This document shows, one piece after another, positions 8,169-17,768 of a DNA stretch of 47,182 nucleotides. The position numbers and the translations under genes were made by a program. Positions within the stretch are counted from its first letter, which is position 1; every line of letters begins with the position of its first letter. Source of the stretch: Actinomadura roseirufa. GTDB lineage: Bacteria; Actinomycetota; Actinomycetes; Streptosporangiales; Streptosporangiaceae. Location: positions 1 to 47,182 of the forward strand of contig NZ_CAACVB010000038.1 in NCBI RefSeq assembly GCF_900659635.1, read 5' to 3'. Under the pieces are notes generated by a model, which searched no databases, was not told the origin of the DNA, and saw only the letters and a program-made list of their open reading frames with translations.

Positions 8169-8545
8169 TCCAACCCGGATACCCGACCGAGCTACCTACG
8201 TATAGCCCTCAACCACCTCAGCGGCGTACACATCGCATAAGACACCGGGATCGTGGCCGCACCCGGCCAATCACGACAATCGGCGATCGGAACAAAGGAG
8301 GCATTTTCCTATTAGCGCATGGTTCCCCATGAATTACGGCAGAGCGGACTAACGTCACATTCAGCGCCATCGAGCGGGGCGGCCGGGCCAGGGTCCGCCG
8401 CGGGGGGACGGGGGCCGGCCGCCGGTGACCAAGACGGTCAGGATTCGAGAAGCGCCCTTCACCGACGCGCACGTAGCGTGATCGTCACGGGCCGGACCAC
8501 CCGTCCGGGCTGCCTACCTTGGAACGAACCACATCGGGAGCGACC
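8169..8545. other. 377-base spacer between divergent cas6 and VOC genes
   Basis: This divergent spacer must hold promoters for cas6 (leftward) and the VOC gene (rightward). The part 8190-8350 has lower GC than its surroundings. AAGGAGG occurs at 8295-8301, but the nearest ATG (8319) is 17 bases away, too far for a normal ribosome site. A 76-codon frame from that ATG ends at 8549, overlapping the VOC start by 4 bases; its composition does not convince me that it is a gene. No repeats or CRISPR units were seen. Confidence 0.5.
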
Positions 8546-8893
8546 ATGACCACCCAGGGGATCAAGACCGTACTGCACCCCGTCTCCGACATCGCGGCGG
8601 CCAAGGAGGTCTACACCGCGCTGCTCGGCGTCCCGCCGCAGACCGACGAGTCCTACTATGTCGGTTTCGAGGTCGAAGGTCAGCACATCGGGCTGGTGCC
8701 GGGCGGCGGGCCGCAGGCCATGACCTCGCCCGTGGCCTACTGGCACGTACCGGACATCGAGGCGAAGATCGCCGAGGTGACCGCCGCCGGCGCCACCGTC
8801 AAGGAGGCGGCGCACGACGTCGGCGGAGGCCGCCTGGTGGCCACCGTCACCGACCCCGACGGCAACGTCCTCGGGCTGCTTCAGGACCGATGA
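8546..8893 (+). CDS. VOC (glyoxalase/bleomycin-resistance) family protein
   Basis: A 115-residue single-domain vicinal-oxygen-chelate protein with the paired beta-alpha-beta-beta-beta pattern. The first half contains VLHPVSDIAAAKEVYTALLG, the typical VOC opening; the second half ends VATVTDPDGNVLGLLQ, the usual DPDGN closing strand. The ATG at 8546 has GGGAG five bases upstream. It sits 34 bases before the UvrA-like gene on the same strand. This VOC/UvrA-like pair suggests binding or breakdown of a DNA-damaging or ribosome-targeting compound, but the substrate is unknown. Confidence 0.9.
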   Translation: MTTQGIKTVLHPVSDIAAAKEVYTALLGVPPQTDESYYVGFEVEGQHIGLVPGGGPQAMTSPVAYWHVPDIEAKIAEVTAAGATVKEAAHDVGGGRLVATVTDPDGNVLGLLQDR

Positions 8894-8927
8894 GAGCCGG
8901 CCCCCCGGCCCCCCGGATGGAGAGACG

Positions 8928-11318
<2,391 letters not shown>

Positions 11319-11365
11319 CGGCCCACAGCCGACGTCCGGTAGACGCCACCGTTAGCGGGACCCCG

Positions 11366-11557
11366 GCCTTCGCGGGGACGCGGCGCTCGGGGACGGGCTC
11401 ACGGTGGTGCTCAGCCGTCACGCGAGCGCGCGCCCTGACCGGCGGGGCGATGCCGAAGGCGAGCCCCGCCGGGAAGATCGCGAAGCGATTCGCGCTCGCA
11501 CGAGAGCGGTCACGGGCGAGCCGCTAGGCGAGCCCGTGACCCGGCCTCGCAGTCAAC
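11366..11557 (+). repeat. Structured tandem repeat, copy 1 (192 bases)
   Basis: First of two adjacent near-identical units filling the spacer between the convergent UvrA-like and MerR genes. It folds into three hairpins as plus-strand RNA: 11439-11472 (10-bp stem CCGGCGGGGC, inner GCC/GGC stem, GAA loop), 11479-11494 (CGCGAA, GCGA tetraloop, TTCGCG) and 11508-11541 (10-bp stem GGTCACGGGC, tandem GA/GA mismatch, GCC/GGC, GCTA loop). The unit begins near TTCGCGGG and ends AGTCAAC. No convincing coding frame. Confidence 0.85.
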
Positions 11558-11749
11558 GGCCCTTCGCGGGAGGCCGCGCCGGGGACGGGCTCACGGTGGT
11601 GCTCAGCCGTCACGCGAGCGCGCGCCCTGACCGGCGGGGCGACGCCGAAGGCGAGCCCCGCCGGGAAGATCGCGAAGCGATTCGCGCTCGCACGAGAACG
11701 GTCACGGGCGAGCCGCTAGGCGAGTCCGTGGGCCGGGCTCGCAGTCAAC
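11558..11749 (+). repeat. Structured tandem repeat, copy 2 (192 bases)
   Basis: Second unit, exactly 192 bases downstream of the first and differing at few positions apart from its first 25 or so bases. Substitutions inside the hairpins mostly keep pairing as plus-strand RNA: a U-G pair becomes C-G in the first hairpin, and two of three changes in the third hairpin become G-U wobbles. Its last 34 bases overlap the 3' end of the leftward MerR gene, whose stop lies within the third hairpin. Confidence 0.85.
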
Positions 11750-12135
11750 ACAGCCGCGCAGTCTTCGGGGTCGACGGGGTCGAGGCGTGTGGTGGCCTCG
11801 ATGAGGACGTCCAGCCGGTCCCGCGCGGTCAGCAGCTCGGACGCGGCGGCGGTGAGCCGCTCCCGCTCGCGCCGCAGGTCGGGGAGCATGCCGCCGCAGG
11901 CCGGCGTCGGCCCGTCCCCGTCGTCGGTCATGCAGGGCAGCAGCTCGCCGATCGTCGCGGTGCTCAGCCCGGCGGCGAGCAGGAGGCGGATGCCCCGGAC
12001 CGTGACGGCGTCCTCCTCCCGGTACTCGCGGTAGCCACTGGGCCGACGCGGCGGGTGGAGGAGGCCCTGCTCCTCGTAGTAGCGCAACGCGCGCACGCTG
12101 ACCCCCGTCAGCCGGGACAGTTCTCCGATCCGCAT
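11716..12135 (-). CDS. MerR-family transcriptional regulator
   Basis: A 139-residue MerR protein. The N-terminal winged helix (residues 1-70) reads MRIGELSRLTGVSVRALRYY, then the wing SGYREYREEDA. A coiled-coil dimerisation helix follows at about 85-115. Two cysteines near residues 68 and 80 (LLPC and ACGG) could bind a ligand or metal, but the spacing is not that of a known metal MerR. It is divergent from an oxidoreductase gene with only 59 bases between them, which contain a dyad in the place expected for a MerR operator. Its 3' end lies inside the second structured repeat. Likely autoregulator and activator of the neighbour. Confidence 0.93.
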   Translation of the reverse strand: MRIGELSRLTGVSVRALRYYEEQGLLHPPRRPSGYREYREEDAVTVRGIRLLLAAGLSTATIGELLPCMTDDGDGPTPACGGMLPDLRRERERLTAAASELLTARDRLDVLIEATTRLDPVDPEDCAAVLTASPAHGLA

Positions 12136-12153
12136 GTGACGACCGCCACTTCG

Positions 12154-12187
12154 AGTTGACTCTCACGCCGGTGTGAGACTCCAACCT
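12154..12187 (+). promoter_or_regulatory. MerR-type operator/promoter between the divergent pair
   Basis: TTGACT (12156-12161) and CAACCT (12182-12187) form -35/-10 elements 20 bases apart, the overlong spacing typical of MerR-activated promoters. The spacer is an imperfect dyad: GTTGACTCTCAC on the left and GTGTGAGACTCCAAC on the right. The transcript would start only a few bases before ATG 12195, giving an almost leaderless message. Confidence 0.65.
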
Positions 12188-12194
12188 AATCCGT

Positions 12195-13112
12195 ATGACA
12201 GATCACACTTCACCCGAAAGGAACAGCACCGAGGTCACCGTCGCCGGGCTCGGGCCCATGGGCTCGGCGCTGGCGGAGACGTTCCTCGACAAGGGCCGCT
12301 CCCTGACGGTCTGGAACCGGACCCCCGGCAAGGCGGACGGCCTGGTCGCCCGGGGGGCGCGGCGCGCGGCCACGGTCGCCGAGGCCGTGGCCGCGAGCCC
12401 CGTCACGGTCATGTGCCTCAACGACTACACGACCATGTACGCGGTGTTCGGGTCCGCCGGAGCGGCGCTCCGGGACCGGACGCTCGTGAACCTCAACTCC
12501 GGGACGCCGCGGGAGGCCCGCGCCGCGGCGGACTGGGCCGCCGCGCGGGACGTCCGCTACCTCGACGGCGCGATCATGGTGCCGCCGCCCCTGGTCGGCG
12601 ACCCCGGGGCGGTCTTCCTGTACGGCGGCCCCCGGGAGGTCTTCGACCGGCACCGGACGGTCCTGGACGACCTGGGCGACCCCCGCCTCCTCGGCGCCGA
12701 CCCGGGTCTGGCGGTGCTGCTCAACACGGCGTTGCTCGGGCTGATGTACGCGACCCTGAACGGTTACCTGCACGGCGCGGCCCTGGCCGCCTCGGCGGGG
12801 ATGACCGCGGCCGGGTTCGCCGAGCTCGCGGCGGGCTGGTTCATGCCGGTCGTGCTGCCCCCCGCGACGTTCGCCGGGCAGGCGGCGAACATGGACGAGG
12901 GCCTCTACCCCGGGGACCTCGGAACCATGGAGATGAACCTGACCGCGATCGAGCACATCACCCGCACCAGCGTCGAGCAGGGAGTCCGGCCGGACCACCC
13001 GGAGCTGATGCGGGCCCTCGCCGAGCAGGCCATCGCCGAGGGGCACGGCACCGAGAACTACTTCGCCATGTTCGAGGTCTTCAAGGGATCCGGAGCCCGC
13101 GCGGCCCGCTGA
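12195..13112 (+). CDS. NAD(P)-dependent oxidoreductase, imine-reductase/beta-hydroxyacid dehydrogenase type
   Basis: A 305-residue protein with an N-terminal Rossmann domain opening at VTVAGLGPMGSALAETFL (GLGxMG, about residues 14-31) and WNRTPGKA, where the Arg selects NADPH. A helical C-terminal domain (about 165-290) would form the shared active site of the dimer. The overall plan matches 6-phosphogluconate/3-hydroxyisobutyrate dehydrogenases and actinobacterial imine reductases. The canonical hydroxyacid-dehydrogenase catalytic lysine motif (GxxxKxxNN) is replaced by VLLNTALLGLM, which favours the imine-reductase branch. Divergent from, and probably controlled by, the MerR gene; the inducer may be its substrate. 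Confidence 0.85.
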   Translation: MTDHTSPERNSTEVTVAGLGPMGSALAETFLDKGRSLTVWNRTPGKADGLVARGARRAATVAEAVAASPVTVMCLNDYTTMYAVFGSAGAALRDRTLVNLNSGTPREARAAADWAAARDVRYLDGAIMVPPPLVGDPGAVFLYGGPREVFDRHRTVLDDLGDPRLLGADPGLAVLLNTALLGLMYATLNGYLHGAALAASAGMTAAGFAELAAGWFMPVVLPPATFAGQAANMDEGLYPGDLGTMEMNLTAIEHITRTSVEQGVRPDHPELMRALAEQAIAEGHGTENYFAMFEVFKGSGARAAR

Positions 13113-13137
13113 CCGCTCCCGCCTCGGCGGCGTCCCC

Positions 13138-13177
13138 TCGTCCAGGCCCCGGTTCGCACGTCCGAGGGCCTGGACGA
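13138..13177. terminator. Hairpin between convergent genes
   Basis: TCGTCCAGGCCC (13138-13149) pairs perfectly with GGGCCTGGACGA (13166-13177) around a 16-base loop. It lies 26 bases past the oxidoreductase stop and faces the convergent decarboxylase gene. There is no T-run, as is common for actinobacterial terminators. Confidence 0.65.
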
Positions 13178-13248
13178 GGCAGGGCGGCAGGCAGGGCAGG
13201 AGGCAGGGCAGGAGGCAGGGCAGGAGGCAGGGCGGCAGGCAGCGCAGC
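13176..13248. repeat. 12-bp tandem repeat (GGCAGGGCAGGA)n
   Basis: About six units based on GGCAGGGCAGGA, three of them perfect, with GGCAGGGCGGCA variants at the ends. The plus strand is purine/G-rich without pyrimidine runs. It fills the convergent spacer just past the hairpin and before the decarboxylase stop, and is likely prone to copy-number change. Confidence 0.8.
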
Positions 13249-13265
13249 AAACACCGAGGTGGGTC

Positions 13266-14636
13266 TCAGTGGTGGAATCCGGCTCTCGCCTTGTCGGGCG
13301 GGGTGCCGTGGGCCAGGCGGTCCAGGCAACGGCGTAGATCCTGCGCGAGCAGGGCGATCTCGTCCCGGCCGACGCCGTGGCGGATGAGAACGCGCTGGAT
13401 GACGGTGTCCTCCCGGTCCGGGGGCAGCGGGTAGGACGGGACCTGCCAGCCGCGCATCCGCATGAGGTCGGACAGGTCGTACAGCGAGAAGCCCGCCCCG
13501 GCGGGGTCGGCGAGCGTGTACGACACCGCGGGCAGGGCGCCCTGCCCGTCGTAGAGCAGGGTGAAGGGGCCCATGTTCGCGATCTCGCCGGCGAGATAGC
13601 GGGCCGTGTCGGCGCACGCCTGCTGGACGCGCCGGTAGCCGTCCCGGCCGAGCCGCAGGAACAGGTAGTACTGCGCGATGACCTCGCCGCCGGGCCGCGA
13701 GAAGTTCAGCGAGAAGGTCGGCATGTCGCCGCCGAGGTAGTTCACCCGGAAGACGAGGTCCTCCGGCAGGAGGTCCGCCTCCCGCCACACGATCCAGCCG
13801 ACGCCGAGCGGCGCGAGACCGTACTTGTGGCCGGACGCGTTGATGGAGGCCACCCGCTCGATCCGGAAGTCCCAGGGCAGGTTCGGATGCAGGAACGGGG
13901 CGACGAAACCGCCGCTGGCGGCGTCGACGTGGACGGGGATGTCCCAGCCGTGCTCCTCCTGGATGCGGTCGAGCTCGGCGGCGATCTCCCGGACCGGCTC
14001 GTAGTCGCAGGTGAAGGTCACCCCCATGATCGCGACGACGCCGATGGTGTTCTCGTCGACGTACCGTTCGAGCTGGTGGGGGCGCAGGCCCGTCGCACCC
14101 GGCTCCAGCGGCACCTGGCGCAGCTCCACGTCGAAGTAGCGGGCGAACTTGTCCCAGCAGATCTGCACCGGGCCGCACACCAGGTTGGGCCGGCCGGTGG
14201 ACCCGCCCTCGGCCGCCCGCCGCTGCCGCCAGCGCCATTTCAGCGCGAGACCGCCGAGCATCGCCGCCTCGCTCGACCCGGTCGTGGAGCAGCCCATCGT
14301 GCCCGCGCCCGCCGGCGAGTTCCACAGGTCGGCCAGGATGTGGACGCAGCGGGACTCGATCTCCGCGGTCTGCGGGTACTCGTCCTTGTCGACCATGTTC
14401 TTGCCGAGGCATTCGTTCATGAGCCGGTGGATCTCGTCCTCCGACCACGTCGTGCAGAACGTCGCGAGGTTCTGCACCGCGTTCCCGTCCAGCAGCAGCT
14501 CGTTGTGGAGCGCCGCGTAGACGACCTTCGGCGGCGAGACGTCCTCCGGAATGCGGTACTTCGCCAGGGTCTCGCCGCTCAGCGGCGCCGCGAAGACGTC
14601 GGTCTCCTTGTCGTCCCCCACCCGGTGCAGTGCCAT
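13266..14636 (-). CDS. gad: Glutamate decarboxylase
   Basis: A 456-residue group II PLP decarboxylase that converts L-glutamate to GABA and CO2, consuming a proton. Family marks are YRIPEDVSPPKVVYAAL then LLLDGNAVQNLATF at 28-60, STTGSSEAAMLG at 117-128, HVDAASGG at 236-243 (Asp holds the PLP nitrogen) and SINASGHKYG with the PLP-binding Lys at 271. The C-terminus ends in His-His; in E. coli GadB a penultimate His closes the active site at neutral pH, so similar pH gating is possible. No GABA antiporter is adjacent. A small gene 22 bases upstream is probably in the same transcript. Confidence 0.95.
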   Translation of the reverse strand: MALHRVGDDKETDVFAAPLSGETLAKYRIPEDVSPPKVVYAALHNELLLDGNAVQNLATFCTTWSEDEIHRLMNECLGKNMVDKDEYPQTAEIESRCVHILADLWNSPAGAGTMGCSTTGSSEAAMLGGLALKWRWRQRRAAEGGSTGRPNLVCGPVQICWDKFARYFDVELRQVPLEPGATGLRPHQLERYVDENTIGVVAIMGVTFTCDYEPVREIAAELDRIQEEHGWDIPVHVDAASGGFVAPFLHPNLPWDFRIERVASINASGHKYGLAPLGVGWIVWREADLLPEDLVFRVNYLGGDMPTFSLNFSRPGGEVIAQYYLFLRLGRDGYRRVQQACADTARYLAGEIANMGPFTLLYDGQGALPAVSYTLADPAGAGFSLYDLSDLMRMRGWQVPSYPLPPDREDTVIQRVLIRHGVGRDEIALLAQDLRRCLDRLAHGTPPDKARAGFHH

Positions 14637-14658
14637 GTGCCCTCCCCGCTCCGCCGGT

Positions 14659-14958
14659 TCACAAGAAGGCGCGGCGCACGACCACGCCGTGCCCGATCGG
14701 GCCGTCGCGGCGAAGCTGGAACGCCCGGCCCGTCCGCAGCTCCTCCTCGGCGCGGTCGTCGGTGACGGTCAGCGTGGCCTCCCGCCGGCGCTCCCCCGGC
14801 CGGAACGGCTCGCCGTCGTCGGCGGCGGCCAGCGCGCCCATGTCGCCGTCGGTGCCCTCCGGCCTGATCCCGACCTCCCATGTCGCGCTGGGCAGGCCCG
14901 TGGACGACCGAACCCCGGCGTCGATCGTCAGCAGCACCCGGAACCTCATGGTCTTCAT
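14659..14958 (-). CDS. Small conserved beta-barrel-like protein (EF-Tu domain-like)
   Basis: A 99-residue protein beginning MKTMRFRVLLTIDAG and ending GPIGHGVVVRRAFL. The alternating hydrophobic pattern and the FQLRRDGPIGHGVV ending resemble the second or third beta-barrel of translation factors, a fold seen in many short actinobacterial proteins of unknown function. It lies 22 bases before glutamate decarboxylase on the same strand, so it probably leads a two-gene operon. The start could be the first ATG (14958) or the one three codons later. No catalytic residues are evident. Confidence 0.7.
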   Translation of the reverse strand: MKTMRFRVLLTIDAGVRSSTGLPSATWEVGIRPEGTDGDMGALAAADDGEPFRPGERRREATLTVTDDRAEEELRTGRAFQLRRDGPIGHGVVVRRAFL

Positions 14959-15092
14959 CTCTCACCTCGCGATGGGAGGTGGTCCGTGGCTCATGCCTGC
15001 TTATGCCTGCTTCCCCGTCCGGGAAAAGCAATCGGCGCGCCATGGGTTGCCCAACTATGGCGGGCGTCCCGCCGGCGGGCCCGAAAGGTCAT

Positions 15093-15122
15093 TTCGAGGG
15101 CGTGGAGGTGTGTTGCTAGGGT
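15093..15122 (+). promoter_or_regulatory. Possible promoter of the ABC-F leader
   Basis: TTCGAG (15093-15098) and TAGGGT (15117-15122) are 18 bases apart. A start near 15129 would give a leader of about 180 bases ahead of the ABC-F gene, containing the short ORF at 15159. The match is weak at the -35 position. The rest of the 350-base spacer 14959-15309 contains no gene I can support. Confidence 0.35.
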
Positions 15123-15158
15123 GGGCCGCGAGCAGCCCAGATCTCAGGGAGACCAGAC

Positions 15159-15188
15159 GTGGCAGGTGACGACGACATCTCCGGGTGA
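15159..15188 (+). promoter_or_regulatory. Nine-codon leader ORF with stop codon in a hairpin (candidate attenuator)
   Basis: GTG 15159 follows AGGGAGA at a normal distance and encodes VAGDDDISG before TGA at 15186-15188. The stop lies inside a small hairpin (TCCGGG/CCCGGA, 15180-15196). Two further hairpins follow: a large imperfect one around 15203-15242, and CGGGTGC/GCGCCCG around 15265-15285 just before the ABC-F start. This is the layout of ribosome-stalling attenuators found ahead of ABC-F and Erm resistance genes. Confidence 0.5.
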
Positions 15189-15309
15189 TTCCCGGAAGTG
15201 ATCGGCCACCGGCGGGCGCGCGGACGCGCCGCCGCCGTGGCCATCGCGTCGTTTCCCGTCCCTTCCGGGTGCCTTTCGCGCGCCCGTGTCTTCTCACGAG
15301 GTCACTCGC

Positions 15310-16944
15310 ATGTCCGACGCGTTCGTCATCTGCTCGCATCTCTCCTTCTCCTGGCCTGACGACACCCCTGTCTTCCAGGACCTGTCCTTCACCGTGGGCG
15401 GAGGCAGGACGGGGCTCGTCGCGCCGAACGGCGCCGGGAAGAGCACCCTGCTCAAGCTGATCGCCGGGGAGTACCGGCCGGCCGGCGGGACGGTCACCGT
15501 CGAGGGGGTGCTCGGCCATCTGCCGCAGACCCTCCCGCTCGACGGCGCCCTGACCGCGGCGGACGTCCTCGGCGTCGCCCCCGTGATCAGGGCGCTGGAC
15601 GCCATCGAGGCCGGGGACGCGAGCGAGGAGCACTTCACCACGATCGGCAACGACTGGGACGTCGAGGAGCGCACCCGCGCCCAGCTCGACCGTCTCGGCC
15701 TCACCGACGTCGGCCTCTCCCGCCGCCTGGACACCCTCAGCGGCGGGCAGGTCGTCTCCCTCGGCCTCGCCGCGCAACTGCTGAAGCGGCCGGACGTCCT
15801 GCTGCTGGACGAGCCGACCAACAACCTCGACCTCGACGCCCGGCACCGGCTCTACGACGTGCTGGAGGAGTGGAACGGCTGCCTGCTCCTGGTCAGTCAC
15901 GACCGCGCGCTGCTCGACCGCATGGACCGGATCGCCGAGCTCGACCGCGGCGAGATCCGGTTCCACGGCGGCAACTTCACCGCCTACGAGGAGGCGGTGC
16001 GGGCCGCGCGGGAGGTCGCCGAGAAGAACGTCCGCAACGCCGAGCAGGAGGTGAAACGAGAGAAGCGGGAGATGCAGCAGGCCCGGGAGCGGGCCGCGCG
16101 GCGGGCGGGCAACGCCGAGCGCAACCTCAAGAACGCCGGCCTGCCGAAGATCGTCGCCGGGGGGCTGAAGCGGCGCGCCCAGGAGTCGGCGGGCCGGGCG
16201 GACGAGACGCACGCCGCGCGGCTCGGCGATGCCAGGGCCCGCCTCGACGAGGCCGGGCGCGCCGTGCGCGAGGACGAGCGGATCTCGCTGGAGCTGCCGG
16301 GCACGAAGGTCCCGGCCGGGCGGACGGTCTTCCTCGGCGAGGGGATGCGGGTCCGCCGCGGCGACCGGGCGATCTTCACCGGGGAGGGCGCCGACCTGGT
16401 GATCCGGGGCCCGGAGCGGATCGCGCTGACCGGTCCCAACGGCGCCGGGAAGTCGACCCTGCTCCGCCTGGTCGAAGGCGGCCTGGAACCGGCGGGCGGG
16501 CGGACGCGCCGCGCGGACGGGCGGGTGGCCTACCTCTCCCAGCGGCTGGACCTGCTGGACCTCGACCGGACCGTGGCCGAGAGCCTGGCCGCGGCGGCGC
16601 CCACGATGCCCGAGGCGGAGCGGATGAACCTGCTGGCCCGGTTCCTGTTCCGTGGTCCCCGCGTCCACCTCCCGATCGGGGCGCTGTCGGGCGGTGAACG
16701 GCTGCGCGCGACGCTCGCCTGCGTCCTGTGCGCCGAGCCGCCGCCGCAACTGCTGCTCCTGGACGAGCCGACCAACAACCTCGACCTGGTCAGCGTCGGC
16801 CAGCTCGTGAGCGCGCTCGGCTCCTACCAGGGCGCGTTCGTGGTGGTGAGCCACGACGAGCGGTTCCTCGCCGACATCGGCGTGGAGCGCTGGCTGCGGC
16901 TCGCCGAGGGGCACCTGATCGAAACGGGGCCGCCGGAGGCGTAG
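15310..16944 (+). CDS. ABC-F ribosome-protection ATPase (antibiotic resistance type)
   Basis: A 544-residue ABC-F protein with two ATPase modules and no membrane segments. Module 1 has [11 protein letters not shown] near residue 38 and LSGGQ near 145; module 2 has [11 protein letters not shown] near 375 and LSGGERL near 460; both carry [12 protein letters not shown]. Between them lies a long charged interdomain helix pair (about residues 225-330, rich in Lys/Arg/Glu), the part that enters the ribosomal exit site and displaces drugs. ATG 15310 is chosen because GAGG lies 8 bases upstream; an in-frame GTG at 15286 has no ribosome site. Lincosamide, streptogramin, pleuromutilin or macrolide protection is plausible but cannot be specified. 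Confidence 0.92.
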   Translation: MSDAFVICSHLSFSWPDDTPVFQDLSFTVGGGRTGLVAPNGAGKSTLLKLIAGEYRPAGGTVTVEGVLGHLPQTLPLDGALTAADVLGVAPVIRALDAIEAGDASEEHFTTIGNDWDVEERTRAQLDRLGLTDVGLSRRLDTLSGGQVVSLGLAAQLLKRPDVLLLDEPTNNLDLDARHRLYDVLEEWNGCLLLVSHDRALLDRMDRIAELDRGEIRFHGGNFTAYEEAVRAAREVAEKNVRNAEQEVKREKREMQQARERAARRAGNAERNLKNAGLPKIVAGGLKRRAQESAGRADETHAARLGDARARLDEAGRAVREDERISLELPGTKVPAGRTVFLGEGMRVRRGDRAIFTGEGADLVIRGPERIALTGPNGAGKSTLLRLVEGGLEPAGGRTRRADGRVAYLSQRLDLLDLDRTVAESLAAAAPTMPEAERMNLLARFLFRGPRVHLPIGALSGGERLRATLACVLCAEPPPQLLLLDEPTNNLDLVSVGQLVSALGSYQGAFVVVSHDERFLADIGVERWLRLAEGHLIETGPPEA

Positions 16945-16948
16945 CGGA

Positions 16949-17149
16949 CGCCCCGAGAGCCTTGATGCCTGGCATATGGGGTTAGGGCTCGCCGAGGCGG
17001 TGCCCGCCTGCGACGCGGCGGACGTCGCGCGGGCGGTGGCCGTCCGCGAGGCGATCTACGCGCTGGTCACCGCCCGGCTCGGCGAGGCGCCCCTGCGACG
17101 GGGCGCCCTCGCCCTGGTGAATGCCATCGCGCCGCGACACCGCGGCTGA
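16949..17149 (+). pseudogene. 5' remnant of a CGNR zinc-finger (ABATE-domain) gene
   Basis: The frame reads RPESLDAWHMGLGLAEA, then AVREAIYALVTARLGEAPL and ALALVNAIAPRHRG before TGA 17147-17149. This is the middle of the N-terminal ABATE domain of CGNR regulators, with their PESL.AW and REALYALLTAR patterns. The first 40 or so residues are missing, cut off at the ABC-F stop four bases upstream, and the zinc-finger half is missing downstream. The missing half is present, inverted, at 21012-21311. It cannot make a functional protein. Confidence 0.7.
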
Positions 17150-17216
17150 CCGCGCCGGGCCGGTGGATCCGCACTGGAGTGGCCGGTTCGCTCCCAGTGC
17201 CGGCGGTGCGTCCCCT

Positions 17217-17675
17217 CTACGACCCGACCGGGTTAGAGGGCAGGCCGCGGTAGGAGAGCGGTTCGCTGTAGACGAGGTTGGTGGTGGTGCTGCCGAGGTC
17301 CAGCAGCCCGTCCACGATCTCCTCCAAGTGCGCCATGGACGTCGCGGCGATCTTCAGCACGTAGCAGTCCTCGCCCGTGGTCCGCAGGCATTCGAGGATC
17401 TCCTCGCGTTCCCTGAGGAGCTCGTGCAGCGGGGCGTGCCGGTTGCCGGGGTACTTCAGGCGCACGACGGCCAGCACCGGCAGCCCGGCCCGAGCCAGGT
17501 CGACGCGCGCGTGGTAGCCGCTGATCACGCCCGCCGCCTCCAGCCGCCGGACCCGCTCGGTGACGGCCGAGGCGCTGAGGCTCACCCGTTTGCCCAGCTC
17601 GGTGAGGGCGAGGCGGTCGTCGCGCTGCAGCTCGGTGAGGATCGCCCAGTCCGTCGCGTCGAGATTCTCGGTCAC
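17217..17675 (-). CDS. Lrp/AsnC-family transcriptional regulator
   Basis: A 152-residue Lrp protein. The N-terminal helix-turn-helix is at about residues 6-55 (LDATDWAILTELQRDDRLALTELGKRVSLS read in two pieces around residue 20), and the C-terminal RAM/ligand-binding domain covers about 65-140 with the GEDCYVLKIAATSMAHLEE segment. Such proteins sense amino acids or related small molecules as octamers. It is divergent from the LLM oxidoreductase across 93 bases, so it may control that gene and the following deaminase. It sits at the left end of the segment bounded by the two CGNR fragments. Confidence 0.92.
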   Translation of the reverse strand: MTENLDATDWAILTELQRDDRLALTELGKRVSLSASAVTERVRRLEAAGVISGYHARVDLARAGLPVLAVVRLKYPGNRHAPLHELLREREEILECLRTTGEDCYVLKIAATSMAHLEEIVDGLLDLGSTTTNLVYSEPLSYRGLPSNPVGS

Positions 17676-17768
17676 AGCGCCAAAATACCGGCGGATCCAC
17701 GGATGAACGCTCCCAACACCGGGACATCTCCCTTCAGGGACGCCGGATCGCCTGGATAGCCTGAGCGC

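Noticed and set aside
7260..8545. CRISPR array near cas6
   Set aside because: No repeat of 25-40 bases occurs at regular spacing on either side of cas6; only one hairpin is present.
8319..8549. A 76-codon frame ending with a 4-base overlap on the VOC start
   Set aside because: The only Shine-Dalgarno-like sequence is 17 bases from the ATG, the peptide is low-complexity Gly/Ala/Arg and no family is recognisable.
11404..12159. A 251-codon plus-strand frame across the structured repeats and the MerR gene
   Set aside because: The first part is the repeated hairpin DNA and the rest is antisense to MerR, which has clear helix-turn-helix features.
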